From assembly GCA_022266195.1 (NCBI GenBank), contig WHVY01000002.1, positions 2,247,001 through 2,311,000 of the forward strand: a stretch of 64,000 nt of DNA. The letters are read 5' to 3'. The DNA comes from Tetranychus cinnabarinus. Its lineage: Eukaryota; Arthropoda; Arachnida; Trombidiformes; Tetranychidae. Position 1 is the stretch's first letter; the number at the start of each line of letters is the position of its first letter. A program made the translations under genes and the position numbers. The notes beneath the pieces were generated by a model, which was given only the letters and a program-made list of their open reading frames with translations, was not told where the DNA came from and made no database searches. Shown in pieces: positions 56,301 through 64,000 of this stretch.

Positions 56301-59300
56301 ACCATTTTTGCTTGCCATTTGAATCAAGTTGAAATGCACTTAAATTTGGTGTTTAAAGAAAGTGAATGAGTAAAGTAACAAGTGAATCTTATTTGCTTTT
56401 GTATGAAATTCAACGCAAAAAAAAGGTTTCAAGTAAAAATGAATTCATTTTTTTCTTTTAATCTGATCACTCATTACTTTCATTCAAACTGTTCATGCTG
56501 ATTAACTACTGTTAATGTAATTAAAAGATTCACCTCAAGTTGCCTTTCAATTGTTGCCATAATTTTGAATCATCAGTAAATCAATAAAATGGTTTGTTAA
56601 GTTGAGTTTAAAATTTGCTTTAACCAAAGAAACAGTTAAATGGAGGTTTGATAAAGGTTTAGTTTTCAGAGATTCAATGTTCCAAGTCGATTTGATCTTA
56701 GACTCTCAGGTCTTCGAACTTGAAGATATCGATTTTGTCTCAGCTTGAGAATCAATCAGTTTAGGCTTTTATCGTGTGACAAACTCCACTAAAGAGTTTT
56801 TTTGTAGAAATTTGGAAATTTGAATTCTGCAAATGAACTTTTCCAAATATTTGAGAATCATTAAAGTAATCATTGGAGTTGCAACTTAATTGTCTAACTA
56901 GATGAAGCAATTAACTGTGAGACATGTTACTGATCAACATGTCGATCATCATAATTGTTGATAATAATTCAACTTTGCTTGGTTGATCATTTTTCATATT
57001 CCCTTTGGTTAACTTTCAATGTTTTTATTTTTTTCAGTTTTCAGTGTAAAACATGAGCCAAACACGTACTTTGAATGTTAACAAAGGTTTCAAGAAAAAA
57101 AGAGATTGATAATTGATTGGAAAAAATATGAAAATGTTCAACAGAAATCAAAGATTGTATCATTATCATGATTATGATTATTCAAAGATTGTTAAAGCAA
57201 TCATCTTCTTGTCTAAATATGATAATTTGAAAGTTGAAAGGAAAGATTTAACAACAAAATAACAAAAACAAGACACAAAACGCACCAACAAAAAGGTAGC
57301 AAACCTTGAGTATTATTTGCAATAATTTATCGCTTCACTGTCAAACTGTTACCAAATGTACAAACAACTCAAAATGGTTCAACTAGTTGAATACATCAAC
57401 TCACAATTAACCAATGAATTAACTTGAGTCTGATCACTGGTTAAACAATTAACAAGTCAATAACAGTGTCTACCAACAGTTCAACAAAAGCTAAATGCAA
57501 AAGATCAAAATAGCCAAATGAAAGCATTTCAAAACTTGGTCTTTCATCAGAACTTTCATAACCTTTAACGATTTCACCACAAAAGTAAAATCATGAATTT
57601 CGATGAAAAAATTGAACAAAATGGAAACATTACGAAACGTCTAAATCTATTGAAATGACATCAACTTGAATCAAACGTTTGATGGCAATTAAAATTGAAA
57701 CACTTTTGACGGATCATGAAAAATCATTGAAAGTCTTGAAGAAACAAAACGCAGTTTCAATTTTTAATGGTAATATCAATGATTTTTATTGATAAATTGA
57801 GAAGAATGGAAAAGATGAAATTGATGATCAGGATAAAGCTCAGAATCAACATGATTGATCGTTCATGCGTCAAATTTTTCCTCTTCTTGTGGCTCTTTGG
57901 GTTCCTTTCACAGTCAATATGTTGATATTTTTGATAGTTTTTTACCTTTAAAAGTAACAAAGTAAAAAAGTTTCATTCTTTCAACTGGAAAATTGCTACG
58001 GAATCGGTCAACTACGACTTTGATGTACTTTTGTTTGTCTTCATCTTGTTCTTGATATTGTTGCTCATGTTTACCTTTACCTTGTTTGGGTGTAAAATGT
58101 TTGTCTCTTTTTTTTGTACATTTGTTTCATGTTTCAACTCCATCCTTACAGTAAAAGATTATTGTTATGAAAGATTGAAGGAACCTTAAAGGTTGACTCA
58201 AATACTATCATCATGGATAATGATGATGATTATGATTATCTGATTGATAAAATCATGATCAACTAATGTATAATCATTGGGTGGTCATCACGATGTCCAG
58301 CGATCCTTTATCAATGTTCCTTGAAAACGGTTAAACTGTTCAACTTCGTGATTGCAAGAAAGATGAAATTAAACCTTTTTGTTCATCATTTCAATTTACA
58401 ATTCAAACAAAATTAAAAACCCAAATTCACTTGACTTTGTTTCTTCATTTTTGATCAAATAAATGACTAAATTATTTGCATTTGTTTCCATTCACTTTTC
58501 CCAACCAATTAAACGGTTAAATTGTTGATTAAACTAGCTTTTAATTGTCACCTAAAATTATCCTAAGTTGAATAACGATTAATCATTATTGATTCAAACA
58601 TTTACTTTTTTTTTGCTAGAAATGGTTTGCTTTGGTTTGTTGTATGTTTACAGTGAAAAGTGAACAGATGTTTAACATTATGGTCTAGAGATTGAGTTAA
58701 TTAAAATAACAAATTAAATTATGACAAACCAGCATCAAGTAATGATAATGGTTTGATTGTTGATTGCTGTTGTCACCAGTAAACTTGCTAATAAAGGTAA
58801 ACCTGATAAAAGGTTTGATGACCTGACTTTCCCATTATTTTTAATTCATATTTTAGTTTTGTAAAAGGTAATACCTAAACTCATCTTGAAGGCAACCATT
58901 TTTACTTTCAACGATTTATCTTTCATCATTCTGGTTTTTAGCCCAGTTAAAGTTATTATTACCTGCAATTTGGGCAAAAGTATTTCTCTTATTAACTCCT
59001 TACCTGGGAAGAAGAAAAGAAATGATCATTTTGCATTTCTATTACTTTATACTTCATCATCATCATCATCATCATCATATTAACCTTTTGGCTTTTTTAG
59101 CTTTTTTTTCTTGCTTCCCTTTTTCATTTGAAATATTTTAGGTTAAATCACAAATGTAAACAACTCATTGGAATGTTGAGTATTTTAATGCTTTACATTA
59201 TTATAATCAAATCTTTCCCAGTGTTGATTGTGTATTGTACCTCATTTATTGACCATCATTTACTTATGATTAGCATTTCATCGGCTTTTTGTTTTCCTTT

Positions 59301-62300
59301 ATTCATTCACTCATTTTCCCCTTTCATTTTTCATGTTATTTGTTGGTTTTTCCTGATAGACTAGCTTTTGTAATATTTTATTGTTCTGTTTGCTGATTCA
59401 ATTTAATGTGATTTAAATGGTTAACTTTGCCTAATTTCATTTGCATTTTCATTCCTAAATGTTTAAATTAAAGTTACAAGCTGCGTCACCTATTAACGCA
59501 ATAATAAACTAACGAGCAATCATATGGTTAGTATTGTTTCCTGTAGCAAATGATAATAACTGGTAATATTAGACAATTTGCCTTTTTTATTTCATATTTT
59601 TACTATTAATTTTTGTTTGATAAGTCACAGTATTCAAATTAACCTTGTTCATGTTTCAAATTGTGCTAGTTAACAAGGAAAGATTACTTATTCAAAGTGA
59701 AAGCTTGTTGGACTTTTTCAGTTTTGTTTGTTGGCTCAAATCTCATCTGTCTACGAGTAATTTATTCATTTCCCTTAATTTCTGCTTTATATTTACCATT
59801 TATTACGAAAACAAATGGTGTTAAATATGGTTTAACACAATATATTCATTACCGTTTTAAGGTTAAATGTCATCATTGGTGTTTTCAAGCCACCAGTAAA
59901 GTATTTTCACGGTCAATTGAGTTGGTGGAAATAGGAGTCAAATATGGCAATTTAACTATACACAAACCATCATGAATAATGAATACTTCACTAATTGTTA
60001 ATTTACTCGGCAACTATGGCTAATCTGTACAGTTAAATTGATACAGGGCTCATTTTCCACAGGTTGGTGGGATCATGAAACAGTCTGGTTGGTAACAAAA
60101 AAGTGATATTTGTAGATCAAAGTGATAAAAAAAAGCCGCCAACAATTACACCTAAACACAATCGATTAGTTATGAATAAATAGTGATTTATAGCTTGTGA
60201 ATATGAGATGAGAAACTTGCTAGTGATGCTATAAATTGATGCAATTGAATTTAAAATCGAGAATAAAATGAAAATATGGTTAAATGGCGATGTTGATCGT
60301 AACAATGAAACTACCCAAAGAAATCAATTGGATGCAACAAAATAGATTGATGGAAAAAGGTTAAACTCACTTTCCAATGTTGAGTCCTTTGAAAAATTTG
60401 GCCACATCCTGATCTGATGATTGCCATGGAAGACCTCGAGCTCTGACTACAGTATTACCATCAACTAATTCATTTTTACTGCAAATTCCTGGTTCCAATC
60501 GTTCTGCTATCAACTCAGGTTCATTAAAAGTATGACCATCGGTGGCTAAACGGATAATTATCTTCGCCAGGTTTTGAATCTTCCTAATTGCACAGTCAGC
60601 TGATCCATCAGGCTCTATTGATAAATCTGTAAAGCAACCAAACGATAAATTAATAAAAAAGGCGACATTTTCGGAATCAAAGGGAAAGAAAAGGACAGAA
60701 ATTAAATCTTGGAAAAGTCTGTTTGTCTACTCAAGTGTAAAGGATAATTTCTATGATTTAAGTCAATTTTCGCTTTATATTGACAAAAAATTAACGCCAT
60801 TTTACGGTTGAAGGTCTGTTCTGTGGCAAGTAATGGCTAGTAATTTTAATAATGTATTTACGCGAAATTAATAAGCTGCTAGTTTCACTGATCATTCACC
60901 AGACATGAAATAACAGTTGCCTACATTAATTTGGTAAATTGTTGTTTAATTTTTCTCATTCTCAGTGGTAAACTTTATAAGATTGATATCAATCATTACT
61001 GCGCTAGGGTTGCTATTAAAAGACTGTTTTTCAATCTAGCTCAGTCAAAGTCATAATATATCAGCAATGCAAATTGTTATTATTCAATTAGTGATGTTTA
61101 ACTATTTATTTGTAGATTTATTATGCATATCAACTAATAAAAGCCAATGGTCTTGAATTTTGCTTTTTTTGCAACATGATAAGCCTGAAGGCAGAATGAA
61201 AGATGATTAAAATATGATTATCATGAGAAGATTGAAAGCCAACAATCAAGTTACAAATTATCAACATTAACATAAAACTAACCAAAACTGACGTAATTTA
61301 TTAATATTTTTCTCTCTAACTTTAGCTTCTGCAAGAGACTAGCTAACAGCTAACAATATTATTATCGGCAGCAAATAACAAATTCACTATCATTAGGATT
61401 GATGATGAAGATGAATAAATTTTTCCAATAGTAATAATACTTTTCATTCTTATGAATGTCGTTTTCAGTTGAAAAAATGAATTAACAGAAAATAATGAAT
61501 GAATTGATTGAAAGTATGGCCAGGGAACAAAAATGCCTGGACGCAAAAGGATAAGAAATTCATTTGTTGAGAGTTGAGCGGTAAGCGAAAGTTAAAAGTA
61601 ACAATTTTGAAATGATAAATTTAAACTCATTTGCTAAACGATTCTCTGAGCAATTGAGAAGCGAAAGAAACTAGCTGAGATGATTTGAAAATTATCGATC
61701 AAGAGAAAGATATCAATTTCTCTAGATCTTTGCAATATCTTTGATACTTTGTAAAGCCTGCAATATTAAGGGAGGAATTTGAATTGAATTGAATACAAGT
61801 AATGGGTTGAAGCTGTTTAAAGATAAAATAAACTGAGGTCTCAGGTAGGTTTGGTAAGCAAGGATGGGATGTAATACATTGAGAAAAGAATGATAAATTA
61901 CAATTTAACATCTCATCGATGGTTTGAAAATCATTATTGCGATAAAATTTCCGAAACTCCTTCTTTAAATCATGAAATGAATGGAAATAGTCTGGAAGTG
62001 TGATCCCTTTTTTACATGCTTCTGGATGGATAACTTGGCGTAAATGAAGTTGTCCATCGGTAATTAATCTGAATGATCGACCCCCATCACATTGTAATTT
62101 ACTTTTTGCATATTGGTCAAACTAGAAAAAAGAAGACAAATTAATTTAATTAGATAAACTATGAAAGGTTAATATAATATTGAAGGACACATTGTAACCA
62201 AATTTTAGTAGATAAACAGTAAATGATAGTTACAAGGAGTGAAAATACTAATAAATAGAGATCCAAAGACCAGAAAATAGTCAGACTTGATGATCATTTT

Positions 62301-62590
62301 GCGAAAATACATTCATTTTTTCAAACTGATTAACATGTGATGATGACCATTAACGATGAATTTTCTTTGGTTCTATTAATATCTATTAACACCAGTTTTA
62401 TGTATCCTTGAAGTTTTTATCAATTTTGAAAAAATAGTTTTCTTACCTCTTCAACCACTTGTTCTAGAGGTTGACCACTTTTAATGAGATCCTCAGTTAA
62501 ACCAAACTTTGTTCGGGCTACATCGGATAATACATTTACGTTTACATCGGCACTTCTTGGTTTTACATATTTACAATGAACAGCAACAAC
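44349..62590 (-). CDS. fus: Epithelial splicing regulatory protein (ESRP/Fusilli), at least 629 aa, 5' end missing
   Basis: Ten minus-strand exons, phases all consistent: 62590-62447, 62121-61902, 60626-60371, 55319-55144, 49850-49756, 49677-49462, 46907-46680, 46608-46413, 45119-44908, 44495-44349. The first two code for the exonuclease-like N-terminal domain (RLITDGQLHLRQVIHPEA). RRM1 (about 181-265): VVRARGLPWQSSDQDVAKFF, GRRNGEALVRF. RRM2 (about 281-369): VIVRMRGLPYDCTDQKV, FRSSTAEVQQ. RRM3 (about 406-500): DCIRLRGLPYEAQVEQI, FQCSIDDMN. A Pro/Tyr-rich tail follows (YWPYPSPPVSPTTYY), and an RRM-like end (AIQEKNRANIGNRCIELYLA). Known: ESRP/Fusilli are quasi-RRM proteins that bind GU-rich RNA and set epithelial splicing programmes; Drosophila fusilli acts in embryonic patterning. 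The first one or more coding exons are not identified. Several introns exceed 2.5 kb. Confidence 0.95.
44571..44655. repeat. GAGAA/GA repeat in the last ESRP intron
   Basis: AAAAAAAACAAGAGAAGAAA then repeated AGAAGAGAAGAGAAG units on the plus strand; CU-rich in the transcript, 75-160 bases upstream of the acceptor of the last coding exon. Confidence 0.85.
45120..46412 (-). other. ESRP intron (1.3 kb)
   Basis: Lies between the RRM3 second exon and the Pro/Tyr-rich exon. AT-rich; no gene recognised. Confidence 0.7.
46908..49461 (-). other. ESRP intron (2.6 kb) between RRM2 and RRM3
   Basis: Plus-strand 47700-47960 is strongly pyrimidine-rich (TTCTTCTTCTTCATC and like), so the transcript is purine-rich there. 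No nested gene was recognised; the plus open frame at 47660-48013 is this biased tract. Confidence 0.6.
49756..51234 (-). CDS. Possible alternative first exon of ESRP: Asn/His/Pro-rich open frame (493 codons)
   Basis: From ATG 51234 (MNFYVTPSELRFSDASHE) the frame is open for 493 codons down to the donor at 49755 and includes, in frame, the whole canonical RRM2 exon (49850-49756, VIVRMRGLPYDCTDQKV). Splicing on would give RRM2, RRM3 and the tail without the exonuclease-like domain and RRM1. Before RRM2 the product has poly-Asn runs, a poly-Ala run of about 17 with one Ser, His7 and Pro-rich stretches; such composition is common in prion-like RNA-binding regulators. A pyrimidine-rich tract and an AG at 51244-51245 stand 9 bases before the ATG, so an upstream non-coding leader could be spliced here. 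Alternatively this is retained-intron reading of repeat-rich sequence, though 1.38 kb free of stops beyond RRM2 argues for coding. Confidence 0.5.
51243..55143 (-). other. ESRP intron portion between RRM1 exon and long open frame (3.9 kb)
   Basis: AT-rich with many GTTAAC/GGTTAA words; no exon recognised. It could hold a promoter for the alternative first exon. Confidence 0.5.
51268..51332. repeat. GA-rich repeat upstream of the long ESRP open frame
   Basis: GAGAAGAAGAGAGAGAGAGA and AGAAAAGAGAGAGAAGAAAG-like runs on the plus strand, read as a CU tract just before the possible acceptor at 51244. Confidence 0.85.
55320..60370 (-). other. ESRP intron (5.1 kb) splitting RRM1
   Basis: The longest intron in the window. 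It includes a (TCA/ATC)n microsatellite at 59054-59079 and ATGATG-rich stretches at 55920-55970 and 58201-58260. No nested gene was recognised. Confidence 0.6.
59054..59079 (+). repeat. (ATC)n microsatellite
   Basis: An uninterrupted TCATCATCATCATCATCATC-type run within the longest ESRP intron. Confidence 0.9.
60627..61901 (-). other. ESRP intron (1.3 kb)
   Basis: AT-rich with no recognised content. Confidence 0.65.
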
Positions 62591-64000
62591 CTAAAAAAAT
62601 TAATTTACAAAAAAAAACAAATAAAATAATGAGCAATCCGTTGAAAAAAATAGCAAACATAAACAATAATTTCATAATTGACATCCATTTTGCTTTCTCC
62701 CTCAACAACAGAGTGATTTGAGCGCCATTAGTTTTAAGCTTGTTGGTTTATTCATCAGAGTTCATGATATTAGCTTTGTTTTAAACGTTATTTTAAATAA
62801 ATATTGCATTTCACTAACTGTTGTCAGACGATCCAAACATCTAATTACTGTGTATTTAGTAAAATCAAAGTTTAACAAATTCGTTTACCAGTTTTGTAAG
62901 GATTTGAATTAACGGCTTTTGCTTAAAATTATTTATATTTTACAAGTGTAAGTGCAATTTGATAACCCAACAATGCCACATGTTTTAAAATACTCTTCTG
63001 ACTGTGACTCTTCTGGATAATCTAAGCCATCAGACTAATGATTCAATTTGTCTGTTTTTCCCTGTCTGGCCAGTTTCATTAATCTGACCTGATGTTTCAA
63101 CTTTTTTCTTCAAAAATCTGTCTCTTTTTTTCTGTGTCTGGCTTCGTTAATCATCATTTGTTCATTGGACTGATTACTATTTCTCAAGACTTGAAAATTT
63201 AACTTGGTGAAGCAAGTTTCATAAATCATCAAGATATTTGTTTTGAATCTTTAATTTACTAGAGAAAGGAAAATTGTGCAACGATTCATCTATTGAGCAA
63301 GGTATGCATGATTAAGTGTGACGGTTAACCATAACGAATACCTGTTGTGCGTAACAAAATGGTTTGCACTCAATGAGTTTGGTCTGTCAATAGAATTAAA
63401 GGATTAAATTAGAGAAAGGTCAATTACAAGTTGTTATTATCACTTCATCTTGACCATTTATTTGCTTCTATTGTTAATCACAGCTCATTATTAAGAGCCA
63501 GATTTATCAATTAAATGAAGTCTAACAGCAAGTCTGTTTATCAAGCAAGTTGCAAGTCTCAAAATTTGAACCTGAATCTCGGAGTTATGCATGTGCAAAC
63601 ATATTATCAACAGTTCCGGACATAAGTGTGCATCTACACTTCCCGGATGTTAAATTAAATGCAAATGAAAAACTTTGCTCATTAAACAAACACAGAATTC
63701 TTGAGTGGAGCATCTTACAAGGGAAGGTGCCTAAGTGGTACGGTCCGATTCGGGAAATTTTATGATAAATCGATAGAAATGTGTGAAAAAACATGTCTGG
63801 TGAAATTTTAGGACTTGCAAATTTTCGCTTCAACTTTTATTCTATTTTAAAGTCTAATCAGACCCATTGAAATAAGCTGAAAATGGCAAAAACAAAGACA
63901 TTTCATAAAAAAGCAAACAAAATGAATGTTGTTCACAGCTTCATAATGGTCATTTTTCATAGGCAAAGTTGACTTAAAGCATTGAAAACTTGAATAAAAA
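62591..64000 (-). other. Upstream part of ESRP (intron), mostly without recognised exons
   Basis: The exon at 62590 starts in phase 0 right after an acceptor, so coding sequence should continue upstream. Only the weak candidate at 63342-63383 was seen. The open frames at 63550-63765 (+) and 63585-63833 (-) overlap each other and carry no domain. Confidence 0.45.
63342..63383 (-). CDS. Candidate 42-bp micro-exon of ESRP
   Basis: On the minus strand, ATTGACAG precedes and GTATTC follows a 14-codon open piece (TKLIECKPFCYAQQ), phase 0 at both ends, which suits the phase-0 start of the next exon. I cannot align it with known ESRP proteins, so it may be chance. Confidence 0.25.

Noticed and set aside
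63550..63833. Overlapping plus and minus open frames near the right end as an ESRP first exon
   Set aside because: Neither gives ESRP-like text or a fitting splice site.

Overview
The window looks like nuclear DNA of a small, AT-rich arthropod genome. Genes carry short GT-AG introns of about 65-100 bp next to a few much longer ones. Three things point to a spider mite (Tetranychidae, Acari): a UDP-glycosyltransferase of the cytosolic bacterial type with no signal peptide and no C-terminal membrane anchor, the compact layout, and a Drosophila-type CRY1. The organism call is inference and was not checked against any database.

Left part (1-30.8 kb), on both strands: the 3' end of a cationic amino acid transporter (1.2-3.8 kb, +); a tandem pair of anillin-like genes (4.5-10.3 kb, +); an mpaB-type oxygenase (10.8-12.9 kb, -); DPM1 (13.5-14.3 kb, -); a UGT (15-16.4 kb, +); a PRA1-family gene (18.8-20 kb, -); a short Nup58-like gene (20.6-21.2 kb, +); a tetraspanin (21.8-23.4 kb, +); two tandem CUB/LDLa/trypsin-like proteases (23.8-27.4 kb, -); HP1 (28.9-29.8 kb, +); and TOM22 (30.4-30.8 kb, -). 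Broken copies of neighbours lie between them: an anillin N-terminal scrap at 14.57 kb, a PRA1 3' scrap at 16.4 kb and a UGT tail at 18.26 kb.

Middle part (31-37.5 kb): a patchwork of pieces of regulatory genes. It holds a CPEB/orb-like gene with an eroded 5' half and an intact RRM-RRM-ZZ half, the last exons of a SYD-1/RhoGAP100F-like RhoGAP, a second broken copy of the CPEB 3' end, and a truncated, frameshifted ATRX helicase piece. Introns are kept in the CPEB and RhoGAP pieces, so copying was at the DNA level and not by retrotransposition. A complete CRY1 photoreceptor gene follows (37.8-40.7 kb, +).

Right part (40.7-64 kb): a gene-poor gap, then one large minus-strand gene, the ESRP/Fusilli splicing regulator. 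Ten coding exons run from 62.6 kb down to 44.3 kb and its 5' end lies beyond the window or is not recognised. It has several introns above 1 kb, and its last exon is flanked by CU-rich repeats. A 493-codon open frame rich in Asn, His, Ser and Pro (51234-49756) runs without a stop into the RRM2 exon. It may be an alternative first exon giving a protein without RRM1.

Most genes here are unlinked housekeeping or regulatory genes, not a pathway. The main themes are local duplication, gene conversion and fragment scattering.
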